Origin: Paenibacillus sabinae T27
Lineage (GTDB): Bacteria > Bacillota > Bacilli > Paenibacillales > Paenibacillaceae
Assembly (NCBI RefSeq): GCF_000612505.1
Contig: NZ_CP004078.1
Location: 3,201,252-3,265,251 of the forward strand
Reading direction: 5' to 3'
Length of the DNA: 64,000 nt
This document shows positions 56,439-64,000 of this stretch, one piece after another (the first letter of the stretch is position 1; each line of letters opens with the position of its first letter). The notes beneath the pieces were generated by a model. That model was not told where the DNA came from and searched no databases. It was given only the letters and a program-made list of their open reading frames with translations. The position numbers and the translations under genes were made by a program.

Positions 56439-58772
56439 ATGCGGTAATCCACCCCTCTGTAAGCATCGGGAACGTAATCGGCGGGGCTGACCGGTCCTTT
56501 CCCTGCCTTCTCTTGACTCTGGGCGGGAAAAGCCTCCGCTTTGAATGATGACAGCTGGTAGCCGATCGTTTCTATTGCGGACTTGATATCGTCTTTCGAC
56601 GTTTCCAGCAGCTCTTGAACCCACGCCTCATTATTGTGCAGCTTCAAGCTGACAATCCGGTCCACCACCTGCACATCGACAAGCGTCTGACCCAAGGACT
56701 TCATATCGAGATCAAACCACAAACGGCAGTTGGAAGCATCGAGCTCGCCTTTGTGACCCCGTCTCGACTGGATATGAACGGAGGCCGTCTCCGTCCCGTC
56801 CGGACCCTTGAGCGGCAGGAACAGCGTCACCTGCGCGAACGGAGCCGTGCGGTCGGTATTGAGTAGCAGCTGCTGGCCGGTCAGATGCTGCACCAACTGC
56901 CCCGCGGCTTCTTTCACCGCCGCGGGAACATCGCTGCTGCCCATCGCCTGCAGCAGCACGCCCTTGACCGTGTCGCCGACATGCCCGCCGGCGACGGCTC
57001 CCGGCTCCGCGGCGGCTTGCTCCGCGCCACCGCGGAGCGCCAGCTGCTCGTGCTCCGCACCGAGCAGCTTGAGCACCCGCGCCACCCAGGCACCGCCCTG
57101 GGGTGGCTTCCGGCTGCGGCGGGGCCGCAGCCGCGGGGTTCCCGCGCGAGGCATCCGCGCGGGCAGGCTCTCCCGCCGGGTCCGACGGCGGGAGAGCGGC
57201 GAGCTGCGGCAGCGCGTCACGCAGCTCGCCGAGCACGCCCTGCAGCTTCGCGAGCAGGGCTCCAGCCCGCGGCTGCGCACCAGCAGCCGCCGCCCCGACC
57301 GCACGGGCACTCTCGCCCGGCGGCAGTTGTGCTGGCTGAGCCTCACCAGCCGCCAGCCCGCCTGCCTGCTTCCCTCCGGCTTGCACATTGCCGGCAGCCA
57401 AGCCTTCTGCCTGTACTGCTCCTCCAGCCTGCGCTGCGCCTGCCGCTGGACCACCAGCCTGTGGCACTCCTCCAGCCTGCATCTCTCCTGCAGCTTGACC
57501 AGCTGCCTGCGCCCCACCGGCTTGCACCTTGCCGGCATCCAATCCCTTTGCCTGTGCTGCTCCTCCAGGCTCCGTCACACCTGTCTGCGTTCCTCCACCT
57601 CGCACCTCACCGGCAGCCAAACCACCCCGCTGCAAAGTTCCCCCAGACTTTGTCTCCCCTGGTTGCGCTGTTTCTGCGCCTGCGGCCAATCCGTCACCGG
57701 CCGCCTGCGCACCACTCATCGATACTCCAGCGCGTTCAGGCCCTGCCGGGCCATCGCCGTCCGCCGACGTTGCTTGGACTCCGCCGCCTGCGGAAAGCAC
57801 GCCGCTTCTGCCCCCTGCATCTGCATCCGTCTTCCCCGCCCCGCTCCCGAGTCCGCCGCCTTCCGGAGCAATCGAAGTGACCCCGCCGTTACCCTGACGG
57901 CTTGGAACGCTGCTTGAGCCTTCTCCTTCTGGCTGCGGGGAGAACGTACCGTAACCGGCCACAGGCATCTCTCCCCTCCCACCGGCCGCAGCCGTCTCAC
58001 CCTTAGCACCAGCCGCTTTTCCAGCTTGTGCAGCGCCAGTCGGGCCATCCGCCGCATCTCCGGCTGAAAGGACTGTCCCCGCCTGATTGCCGGCCTGCCC
58101 TTGATAGTTTCTATTGTCTAAAGGCGTTGCTCCGTTATTTGAACCTGACTGATGAGCGGATTCTCCACTGGCAGCTTCCAGCTGTCCAATCCAGAGACCC
58201 AACTGCTCTTCCAGCGCGGATAACAGCTGATGAAGCTGAGGGCCGAATACCGCCTGCCGGATGCCTCTGATGCTTTCCGGGGTGATCGGTAAGCCGCGTT
58301 TTTCCGAGATCACCGCGGCTTCCAGCCACTCCATGACAGGTACATTCGCCGGCTTGGCCTCCATTACCGCATTCAGCTTGGCAGCGGTCTCCTTGTTCAG
58401 CGGGAGCCCTCCTGATTGCATGGCCTGGATGATCTCACGTCCCGCTTTGACATCGCTCAGACCGAGCGCTTCCAGTGCCTCACCCATCGTTTGAGGCGAG
58501 ACCGCTGTCCCCGTAGGAGCCGGTTTCAGCACCGGAAGACCCTGATCACCGGAAGGACCCACTTGAAGATTCAGTGTTTGTCCCTGCTGCAGCGGCGTTT
58601 CCAGCTCCGCTCGTACCGGTGTGCCCTGGATTTGCACCACCGCTTCTTTTCCCGATTCCGATACGCTGAGGACAACGCCGCGGACGACCTGTCCTTCTTT
58701 GAGTTCCAATGTTTTAGCTTCTCCGGGCTTGCTGTCTCCCAGCAGGCCGCGAATCAAAGACCCGATGTTCAC
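56435..58772 (-). pseudogene. ylqG: YlqG-like FliK-type protein, broken by a +1 frameshift
   Basis: The N-terminal frame starts at GTG 58772 (VNIGSLIRGLLGDSK) with GAGGAG 8 bases upstream, and continues through an extreme Ala/Gly/Gln repeat region to ...PQPEATP near 57100. Protein-like sequence then resumes in another frame (GGAWVARVLKLLG) and runs to 56435, with a FliK-type C-domain (DMKSLGQTLVDVQVVDRIVS, IETIGYQLSSFKAEAFP). Removing one base of the C4/G4 run at 57100-57103 restores a 778-codon frame. The break may be a sequencing error, a real mutation or programmed frameshifting. It overlaps the YlqH-like gene by 4 bases. Confidence 0.85.
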
Positions 58773-58879
58773 GCTGGTTGCTCCTCTCTGCTCGTCTTTC
58801 TTCTTGTTGTTATATATCGGCATCCGCCGCCGTTTTTGCAACCCAAGCGTTAATCCTATTTCTGTGATTATGCCCGTTA

Positions 58880-58913
58880 CAAAAACAGTCCGGCTCAACA
58901 ATGAGCCGGACTG
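58880..58913 (-). terminator. rho-independent terminator after rnhB
   Basis: Minus-strand AGTCCGGCTCA and TGAGCCGGACT form a perfect 11-bp stem with loop TTGT, followed by GTTTTTG. Confidence 0.92.
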
Positions 58914-58947
58914 CTCCAAATCTATTGTTTTTCCGTTCAAGCAATTT

Positions 58948-59583
58948 CTAGAATAACGTGGTCTGCTCCACCAAGATTCTTCCCAGGAAACTGCGCCGGT
59001 GCATCGGCGTCGGCCCGAACGTGACAATCCGCTCCCGGTGAAGCTTCGTCGCATATCCCTTATGTATGGCAATTCCGTAATCCGGGTACAGGTCCTCCCA
59101 TAATCCCTCGCACAGCCTGTCGCGTGTCACTTTGGCGACGATGGACGCTGCCGCAATCGATTGACTATTGGCGTCCCCTTTAATGATCGCCCGCTGCGGC
59201 AGAGGAAGATCGATCTTTTCCGCGTCGATCAGCATATAATTTGGCCGAACCCCCAGCCCTTCAACCGCTTTTTTCATGGCCAGCCTTGAGGCTTGCTTAA
59301 TGTTGATTTCATCGATCTGGCAAGCATCCACATGCCCCACCCCAACAGCCAGCGCCTGCTCCATAATCAGCTCGAACAGAGTTTCCCGCTTCTTGGCCGT
59401 CAGCTTCTTGGAGTCGTCTACTCCCTCGATAATCAGACCCTCCGGCAAAATAACCGCGGCCGCCACCACATCCCCGAACAGGCAGCCTCTGCCCACCTCG
59501 TCCACTCCGGCAATACGGAGGTAAGATTGCTCCCAGGCCTCTTTTTCATAAAGCAGCATATCCTTATCCATTTCCATAACCAT
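58948..59583 (-). CDS. rnhB: ribonuclease HII
   Basis: 211 aa enzyme that cuts RNA of RNA-DNA hybrids and at misincorporated ribonucleotides. The active-site DEVGRG motif is at residues 28-33 (Asp28, Glu29), followed by DSKKLTAKKRETLFE, the conserved Asp in DACQIDEIN, and AAASIVAKVTRD. A GGGGAAGAA segment precedes ATG 59583. It is shorter than the ~255 aa B. subtilis enzyme because it lacks the N-terminal extension. Confidence 0.97.
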   Translation of the reverse strand: MVMEMDKDMLLYEKEAWEQSYLRIAGVDEVGRGCLFGDVVAAAVILPEGLIIEGVDDSKKLTAKKRETLFELIMEQALAVGVGHVDACQIDEINIKQASRLAMKKAVEGLGVRPNYMLIDAEKIDLPLPQRAIIKGDANSQSIAAASIVAKVTRDRLCEGLWEDLYPDYGIAIHKGYATKLHRERIVTFGPTPMHRRSFLGRILVEQTTLF

Positions 59584-59738
59584 TTCTTCCCCACCTGCTA
59601 AACTAATATTTCCGCTCCCGCCCGCATCTCTTCTAAGCTTAACACAGGGCTTCCGGCAAGGTCATCCTCAAAATGTCCCTATTCCCTGCCAAATAGTAGG
59701 TGCAGTATCCATAGAAAGTCCCTAAATTCCCGCCAAAC

Positions 59739-59772
59739 AAAAAAAGAGCCGCCAAGAAATCGGCCGACTCTT
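59739..59772 (-). terminator. rho-independent terminator after rbgA
   Basis: Minus-strand AAGAGTC pairs with GGCTCTT, with GCC/GGC extending the stem, followed by seven T residues. It separates rbgA from rnhB. Confidence 0.85.
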
Positions 59773-59804
59773 CCTGCTTCGATGAAGCATTCTTCTCTGT
59801 TACT

Positions 59805-60677
59805 TTACTCTAATGCTTTGGGGGACTCCAGCGTGAACCGGCCTAACTTCCCGGCACGCAGCTCATGCAGCAGAGTTCGTGAAGCTTTTTCAAGATCCAC
59901 TCTTCCGCCGCTGACCAGACATCCGCGCTTGCGTCCTACTGCTTCCATGACGGCCACGATTTCATCCGGGTTCTCCGTATCCTCCGGAAGCTTCTCAATC
60001 CCGTACCTCTCCCGGAATCTGTCGCCGTAACCCTGCAGCAGATACTTTATCGCATAGAATGCGATGTCCTCCACATTGAGAATCTCTTCCTTGATCGCTC
60101 CGGTAATCGCCAGCCGGTATCCGACCTGCTGATCCTCGAACTTCGGCCACAAAATACCCGGGGTATCCAGCAGCTCCAGATCGCCCCCGGTTTTGATCCA
60201 CTGCTGGCCCTTCGTAACGCCCGGACGGTCGCCCGTTGCCGCAATATTGCGGCCGGCCATCCGGTTGATCAGCGTCGATTTGCCGACATTGGGAATGCCG
60301 ACGATCAGCGCCCGCATCGCGCGGGGATTCATGCCCTTGGCGATTTGCTTATCGATCTTTTCTTTCAGCAGAAGCTTGACCTGCTCTGGAATTTCTTTAA
60401 TCCCGCTGCCGGTGGAAGCATCCACGGGATGCGCGACATGGCCTTCCTGCCTGAAGTAAGCCAGCCACTGCCGGGTCGTTTCAGGATCGGCCAGATCGCT
60501 TTTGTTCAAAATAATAAGCCGCGGTTTCCCCCGCAAAATATCGTCAATCATCGGATTGCGGCTGGACAGCGGAAGACGGGCGTCGAGCAATTCTATGGCA
60601 ACGTCTATTAGCTTCAGCTTATCCTCGATTTGCCGCCTGGCCTTCGTCATATGACCCGGAAACCATTGTATGGTCAC
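59805..60677 (-). CDS. rbgA: ribosome biogenesis GTPase RbgA (YlqF)
   Basis: 290 aa circularly permuted GTPase needed for late 50S assembly. Motifs come in the permuted order G4 (NKSD, 58-61), G1 (GIPNVGKST, 126-134), G3 (DTPG, 170-173). The N-terminal [12 protein letters not shown] segment is typical. It is 29 bases after lepB and ends at its own terminator. Confidence 0.97.
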   Translation of the reverse strand: MTIQWFPGHMTKARRQIEDKLKLIDVAIELLDARLPLSSRNPMIDDILRGKPRLIILNKSDLADPETTRQWLAYFRQEGHVAHPVDASTGSGIKEIPEQVKLLLKEKIDKQIAKGMNPRAMRALIVGIPNVGKSTLINRMAGRNIAATGDRPGVTKGQQWIKTGGDLELLDTPGILWPKFEDQQVGYRLAITGAIKEEILNVEDIAFYAIKYLLQGYGDRFRERYGIEKLPEDTENPDEIVAVMEAVGRKRGCLVSGGRVDLEKASRTLLHELRAGKLGRFTLESPKALE

Positions 60678-60706
60678 TGCCCATCGCCTCCTTTGTGCTG
60701 GTTATT

Positions 60707-61327
60707 CTAATGCTTGATCCATTCCATATCGGACACCGGCCAGAAAATGACATCCGCCCGGCCCACAATATCACCCAGCGGCACATAGCCGATCATCCGG
60801 CTGTCCGTACTGTCCGAACGGTTATCGCCCATGACGAATACATGTCCTTCAGGTACTTTGCCGTCCTTAAAGTCCTCGTTGGGAAAATTCTTGTCATTGT
60901 ACAGCTGATTGTTGGCATGCTTCTGATCAATCGCTTTTTGAATGTAGGTTTCGTTCACCTTTTGGCCGTTCACCGTTACCACGTCGCCTTCAACCTTCAC
61001 GGTATCTCCCGCAACGGCGATCACCCGTTTGATAAAATCCCTGCCTTCGGAGGGCACATGAAAGACGATCACTTCACCGCGCTGCGGAGACCGGATATCA
61101 TACAAAATTTCATTAACGATGACTCGTTCTCCAGTATGGAAGTTCGGCTGCATAGAAGGTCCGTCCACAATAAACGGCTTGAACAACAGCCAGCGAATCA
61201 GAATAACGAGGATCAAAGCGATTGCAATCGCTTTTACCCATTCCAATACTTCATTCTTTTGCTTGGGCGGAGCCTGCCCGGCCTGATTCTCAGCTTCGTC
61301 TTGCCCCTGATGCACATCCTGCTGCAT
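60707..61327 (-). CDS. lepB: type I signal peptidase
   Basis: 206 aa, one membrane anchor at about 31-50 and a catalytic domain outside. The nucleophile Ser58 is in DGPSMQPNF, the general base Lys100 in RDFIKRVIA, and the GDNRSDSTDSR box is present. It cleaves signal peptides of exported proteins. It lies between rplS and rbgA, as in many Gram-positive genomes. Confidence 0.97.
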   Translation of the reverse strand: MQQDVHQGQDEAENQAGQAPPKQKNEVLEWVKAIAIALILVILIRWLLFKPFIVDGPSMQPNFHTGERVIVNEILYDIRSPQRGEVIVFHVPSEGRDFIKRVIAVAGDTVKVEGDVVTVNGQKVNETYIQKAIDQKHANNQLYNDKNFPNEDFKDGKVPEGHVFVMGDNRSDSTDSRMIGYVPLGDIVGRADVIFWPVSDMEWIKH

Positions 61328-61497
61328 AGTTCACCGTCCTCTTCTTAACCTTGACTGAACAAGGATCTTTTATGAACACTCTCTTCTCACAAATCAAAAA
61401 AACTTCAACCAAAAAAACCTCTGCTGAAATGATCAGAAGGCTTTTTCGAAAGAAGCCACCCCAGCTCTATATATCGGTAAGTGATGCGCAATGGTTA

Positions 61498-61531
61498 ATA
61501 AAACGAAAGGGGCTTGAAATCAAGCCCCCTT
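61498..61531 (-). terminator. terminator after rplS
   Basis: GGGGCTTG and CAAGCCCC pair around a 4-base loop; on the minus strand it is followed by TTTCGTTTTATT. Confidence 0.88.
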
Positions 61532-61546
61532 CCTTTGCCGCTAGGA

Positions 61547-61891
61547 TTAGCGACGGATCTCTTTAATTCTTGCAGCTTTACCGCGCAGTTCACGCAGGTA
61601 GTACAGCTTGGCGCGACGAACTTTACCATAGCGAATTACTTCGATTTTGTCAATCTTAGGCGAGTTGATCGGGAATGTTCTTTCCACGCCAACGCCGTAA
61701 GAAATTTTACGAACCGTAAAAGTCGCACTGATTCCGCCACCGCGGCGTTTGATTACAACGCCTTCGAACAGCTGGATACGTTCGCGGGTTCCCTCGATAA
61801 CCTTAACGTGCACTTTCAAAGTGTCGCCAGGGCGAAAGCTCGGGATATCCTTGCGGAGCTGTTCTTGTGTAATTTCTTGTAAAATATTCAT
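61547..61891 (-). CDS. rplS: 50S ribosomal protein L19
   Basis: 114 aa from ATG 61891 ([19 protein letters not shown]) with AAGGAGG upstream; the open frame continues upstream through the leader. Motifs: [31 protein letters not shown] and the C-terminal [16 protein letters not shown]. It has its own promoter and leader. The usual upstream partners trmD, rimM and rpsP are not here. Confidence 0.98.
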   Translation of the reverse strand: MNILQEITQEQLRKDIPSFRPGDTLKVHVKVIEGTRERIQLFEGVVIKRRGGGISATFTVRKISYGVGVERTFPINSPKIDKIEVIRYGKVRRAKLYYLRELRGKAARIKEIRR

Positions 61892-61988
61892 TAAGGACTT
61901 CCTCCTTCCGTACAGGTGTTCATGCCTCTTCAGGAGAAGCCTCTGTTCCCCATCATCATCCGCAGCGGACCACCGTATTCCACACAAC
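61892..61988 (-). ncRNA. probable L19 leader RNA
   Basis: The leader between the promoter and rplS ends with GAACACCTGTACGGAAGGAGG, which resembles the conserved end of the L19 leader motif of Bacillus, and has GC-rich pairable parts (GGTGGTCCGCTGCGG). I judge this from memory of the motif only. Confidence 0.55.
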
Positions 61989-61995
61989 AGAATTA

Positions 61996-62024
61996 ATGAT
62001 AGCATATTAGGCGAATGAATACAA
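61996..62024 (-). promoter_or_regulatory. sigma-A promoter for rplS
   Basis: Minus strand: -35 TTGTAT (62024-62019), spacer of 17, -10 TATCAT (62001-61996). Confidence 0.65.
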
Positions 62025-62036
62025 CTATTTATTGGG

Positions 62037-62324
62037 TTACAGCGGGAGCATATCCCGTTTTTTTGCTTTCACTTGACAATCCTTGCATAATCCGACGACT
62101 GAACCGTCATCCTGAGCATAGAACATCAGCTTGCCGTTTTTCTTCTTGCAGCTGGAGCAGGGCTGTTCGGTTGTATGTTTTCGGGCTCTGCGGTGCGCGT
62201 CCAGCGGGATTACGTTGTTTTTGGAGGATTTTCCGCTGCTCTGTTTCTTTGCGTTCCTAAGCCGGGTAACCGCATAAATGACACCAACCGCCAACAAAAT
62301 CATGAGGAACACCACATATCGCAT
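62037..62324 (-). CDS. small membrane-anchored zinc-ribbon protein
   Basis: 95 aa. One N-terminal membrane helix (residues 2-20), a basic linker, then CSSCKKK and CKDCQVK, two CxxC pairs that may bind zinc. It ends KKRDMLPL. The function is unknown. The rplS promoter overlaps its 3' end, so the two are separate units. It is divergent from the lipoprotein at 62595. Confidence 0.7.
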   Translation of the reverse strand: MRYVVFLMILLAVGVIYAVTRLRNAKKQSSGKSSKNNVIPLDAHRRARKHTTEQPCSSCKKKNGKLMFYAQDDGSVVGLCKDCQVKAKKRDMLPL

Positions 62325-62430
62325 CGCAAGGATCCTTTCTTTTGGGGGCTTTAGTTATTATTATACGGGAAGTTAATTTTCTGAAACAAGTTTTTGAGCC
62401 CGCCTCCTAATTGTTGCATTTTATCTAGTT

Positions 62431-62592
62431 TTAGTTAGCTTCATCATTACTTGTCTTCCCCAACTTTAGTCCAGTTAAATGCCAGTCTCCAGCCTCTGTT
62501 TCAATTAATTTCCATCCGCTATAATGTCGGAAGTACATACCTAACCGGACTGCAGCAGAATTGATGTCTTTTACTTTAAAAAGGGGATGATT
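62431..62592 (-). pseudogene. 3' remnant of an unidentified gene
   Basis: The minus strand holds a 53-codon stop-to-stop frame with clearly protein-like sequence (FKVKDINSAAVRLGMYF, HYSGWKLIETEAGDWHLTGL) ending at a TAA at 62431. No start codon or ribosome binding site precedes the conserved-looking part; an in-frame TGA closes the frame at 62593, where the plus-strand lipoprotein begins. It looks like the C-terminal end of a larger protein whose 5' part is gone. The only internal ATG would give 35 residues. Confidence 0.55.
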
Positions 62593-62594
62593 TC

Positions 62595-63527
62595 ATGGCA
62601 AGAAAATTCGGAAAAATGGCGGCAGCTGGGGCTCTAACGGCCATACTGCTGGCGGGATGTACCGATCTGCCCGGCAAAACGTCTGGCGGAACGGACAACA
62701 GTTTGGAGACTTCCATAGATACGATCGGCGAAACCGTCCAACAGGAAGCGGGCAAGGCGGCGGATACCGCCCGGCAAGCCGTAGAGACAGCAGCCAGCGA
62801 TGCGGCGGATCGGATCAAATCCGGAAGCATCGTCAAGGAATTAACGTTTATCCGGGCAGCCGGAAACGCCGATACGCTCCGTCTTGATCATTCGGTGGGC
62901 GAAATTGAAGTGAAATCCGGATCAGGGAATGACGTGAAAGTAACCGCAACGATACGCTCCTACGGCAAACTGTTCCGCAAGGCGGACCGGCAGCAGATCC
63001 TGGACAATGCTGAACTCTCCATTCAGGAAAAAGGCGGCGAGCTGCGGCTATCCACCGTTTCCAAAGAAGCACCCTCTACCGATTTATGGACCTGGGCCGA
63101 GAAAACCTTCGGCTTCGCCGACTTCAGCATCTCCTACGTTATTGAAGCTCCCAAGAGCTTAAGCCGGTATGATATTACGGACGATGTCGGAAAAATCAAA
63201 CTGCGCGGTTTAACCGGCACTTACAAGATATCCGGCGATGTTGGAGGGATCGAAATTGAGGATGCGCATATTACAGGGAAATCCACTGTGAGTACAGATA
63301 CCGGCAGTATCTCGCTGGATCTTAGCGCCCTGGACGGCGATCTTACTGTTACAACCGATGTTGGCAGCATTAGCGCGGCCCTGGATCAGTCGGTGAAATG
63401 CACCCTTGAGGCGAACAGTGAACTCGGCCGAATCTCCGGCGCGCCATCCGGAAAAAGCGACGTCAACGGCGGCGGACCTCTCCTCTCACTGTCCTCCTCC
63501 GTCGGCTCAATCAATGTAACGAAGTAA
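62595..63527 (+). CDS. lipoprotein with DUF4097-like beta-repeat domain
   Basis: 310 aa. Lipoprotein signal peptide with lipobox LLAGC, lipidated Cys22. A helical Ala/Thr-rich spacer (about 30-75) is followed by a repetitive beta domain with steps such as YDITDDVGKIKLRGLTGTYK, ISGDVGGIEIEDA and VSTDTGSISLDL, which resembles the DUF4097/adhesin-like family. The role is unknown; these proteins are often near envelope-stress genes. It is the only gene here on the plus strand beside ohr and comM; a TATAAT lies at 62520-62525. Confidence 0.8.
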   Translation: MARKFGKMAAAGALTAILLAGCTDLPGKTSGGTDNSLETSIDTIGETVQQEAGKAADTARQAVETAASDAADRIKSGSIVKELTFIRAAGNADTLRLDHSVGEIEVKSGSGNDVKVTATIRSYGKLFRKADRQQILDNAELSIQEKGGELRLSTVSKEAPSTDLWTWAEKTFGFADFSISYVIEAPKSLSRYDITDDVGKIKLRGLTGTYKISGDVGGIEIEDAHITGKSTVSTDTGSISLDLSALDGDLTVTTDVGSISAALDQSVKCTLEANSELGRISGAPSGKSDVNGGGPLLSLSSSVGSINVTK

Positions 63528-63541
63528 ACGCGGGGTTTATT

Positions 63542-63594
63542 AAAAAAATAAGCAAACGGGCCAATCCAGGATAAATATCCGGATTGGCCCGTTT
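63542..63594 (-). terminator. terminator of tRNA-Pro, possibly bidirectional
   Basis: AAACGGGCCAATCC and GGATTGGCCCGTTT form a 14-bp perfect stem. The minus strand then reads GCTTATTTTTTTA; the plus strand lacks a T-run, but the stem could also slow transcription from the convergent lipoprotein gene. Confidence 0.9.
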
Positions 63595-63601
63595 AATGGA
63601 A

Positions 63602-63675
63602 TCGGAGTAGCGGGATTCGAACCCACGGCCTCACCCACCCCAAGGGTGCGCGCTACCAGACTGCGCCATACCCCG
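63602..63675 (-). tRNA. tRNA-Pro (anticodon GGG)
   Basis: 74 bases fold as a complete cloverleaf: acceptor CGGGGTA with TACTCCG, D stem GCGC/GCGC, anticodon stem CACCC/GGGTG with loop TTGGGGT (anticodon at 63641-63639), T stem GTGGG/CCCGC with loop TTCGAAT. The discriminator base is A and CCA is not encoded. It reads CCC and CCU codons. Confidence 0.93.
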
Positions 63676-63722
63676 ATGTATGTATATCTTCTGCAGATCG
63701 AATCGCATTAGCGACAAATATT

Positions 63723-63752
63723 ATTATACGACTTACCGATCCACTCTTGCAA
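63723..63752 (-). promoter_or_regulatory. promoter for tRNA-Pro
   Basis: Minus strand TTGCAA (63752-63747), spacer of 18, TATAAT (63728-63723), about 45 bases before the tRNA 5' end. Confidence 0.65.
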
Positions 63753-63776
63753 GCAAAATCTGAGGTTAAGGCACAC

Positions 63777-63830
63777 TAAATTTCACCCTGAAAGAGTGCT
63801 AGGTTGTCCCACAATTCAAGGTGAAATTTA
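63777..63830. repeat. large inverted repeat over the acyltransferase stop codon
   Basis: TAAATTTCACCCTGAA (63777-63792) and TTCAAGGTGAAATTTA (63815-63830) pair at 15 of 16 positions; CAC/GTG extends the arms past a bulge. The loop holds TTGT-GGG-ACAA. The TAA stop of the minus-strand gene lies in the right arm. No T-run follows. Confidence 0.7.
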
Positions 63831-64000
63831 GGTGAATCTTGAGGTAGCACCGGCTATTACCTTTTTTAGAAGAACCGCTAATAATAGAGTAATGACAATG
63901 CAGATTAGATTATACGTAAGGAAATCCAGACTTTTGCTTATTTTAGCTGTGAGATGCAAAATCCGTTCATGAATCAAATAGATTTCAAGACTGTGTGTGC
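63828..64000 (-). CDS. acyltransferase family 3 protein (C-terminal end only)
   Basis: 57 codons, cut by the right window edge. The sequence THSLEIYLIHERILHL, then a hydrophobic helix (LICIVITLLLAVLLKKV), resembles the end of membrane acyltransferases of the OafA/WecH group, in which S-x-E-I-Y-L-x-H is common. These enzymes transfer acyl groups to sugars of surface polymers. With so little sequence the substrate cannot be judged. Confidence 0.7.
   Translation of the reverse strand, partial: THSLEIYLIHERILHLTAKISKSLDFLTYNLICIVITLLLAVLLKKVIAGATSRFT

Noticed and set aside
57330..57720. CRISPR-like or tandem DNA repeats
   Set aside because: The repeats are degenerate coding units within one reading frame, with no regular spacers.
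56808..57917. Long plus-strand frames opposite the FliK-like gene (up to 369 codons)
   Set aside because: They are produced by the GC-rich repeat tract on the other strand; composition is abnormal and they lack start signals.

Overview
The window looks like a piece of the chromosome of a Paenibacillus-type Firmicute. The inference rests on gene order: a polC-proS-rseP-dxr-cdsA-uppS-frr-pyrH-tsf-rpsB block, a fla/che operon running from flgB to sigD, then dprA-topA-trmFO-hslVU and sucCD. Moderately high GC, strong AGGAGG ribosome binding sites and frequent TTG/GTG starts agree with this. No phage, insertion sequence, CRISPR array or rRNA was seen. Almost everything from 1 to 51666 and from 54396 to 62324 is on the minus strand, so transcription runs from high to low coordinates.

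Region by region, left to right: 1-9730 holds translation, lipid and envelope genes: the start of polC, a short archaeal/eukaryal-type proS, rseP, dxr, cdsA, uppS, frr, pyrH, tsf and rpsB. rpsB has its own promoter and structured leader, and there are two hairpins between rpsB and tsf. 9732-41385 is one long flagellar and chemotaxis operon in near-Bacillus order. From its promoter end it reads flgB-flgC-fliE-fliF-fliG-fliH-fliI-fliJ-motE-like-fliK-flgD-TIGR02530-like-flgE-swrD-fliL-fliM-fliY-cheY-fliO-fliP-fliQ-fliR-flhB-flhA-flhF-flhG-cheB-cheA-cheW-cheC-cheD, a small membrane protein, sigD, a FapA-like protein, a small conserved protein, a SwrB-like protein and an MltG-like anchored protein. 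Together these encode rod, hook, MS ring, switch, export gate and ATPase, the adaptation system, and the sigma factor for late genes. cheR, cheV and filament genes are not here.

41767-48528 is a dprA-topA-trmFO-hslV-hslU transcription unit ending in a strong terminator. The usual Bacillus neighbours xerC and codY are absent from it. 48800-50949 is sucCD. 51205-52268 is a divergent ohrR/ohr peroxide pair with a visible operator, followed by comM on the plus strand. 54396-55532 holds a phosphoesterase and an unknown zinc-ribbon protein. 56136-58772 is a coupled set, yraN plus an FlhB-C-domain-only protein (YlqH type) plus a large FliK-like protein (YlqG type) whose reading frame is broken. 58948-61891 is rnhB, rbgA, lepB and rplS. 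The right end (62037-64000) is less ordinary: a small zinc membrane protein, a truncated gene remnant, a plus-strand DUF4097-like lipoprotein, tRNA-Pro(GGG), and the C-terminal end of an acyltransferase-3 family protein with a large inverted repeat over its stop codon.

Points most worth a second look are the YlqG/YlqH pair outside the flagellar operon, where YlqH begins where the cleaved C-terminal piece of FlhB would begin; the +1 frameshift in its FliK-like partner; fliQ, whose conserved N terminus has no start codon other than ATC; the two-hairpin tsf leader; and the HslV N terminus.
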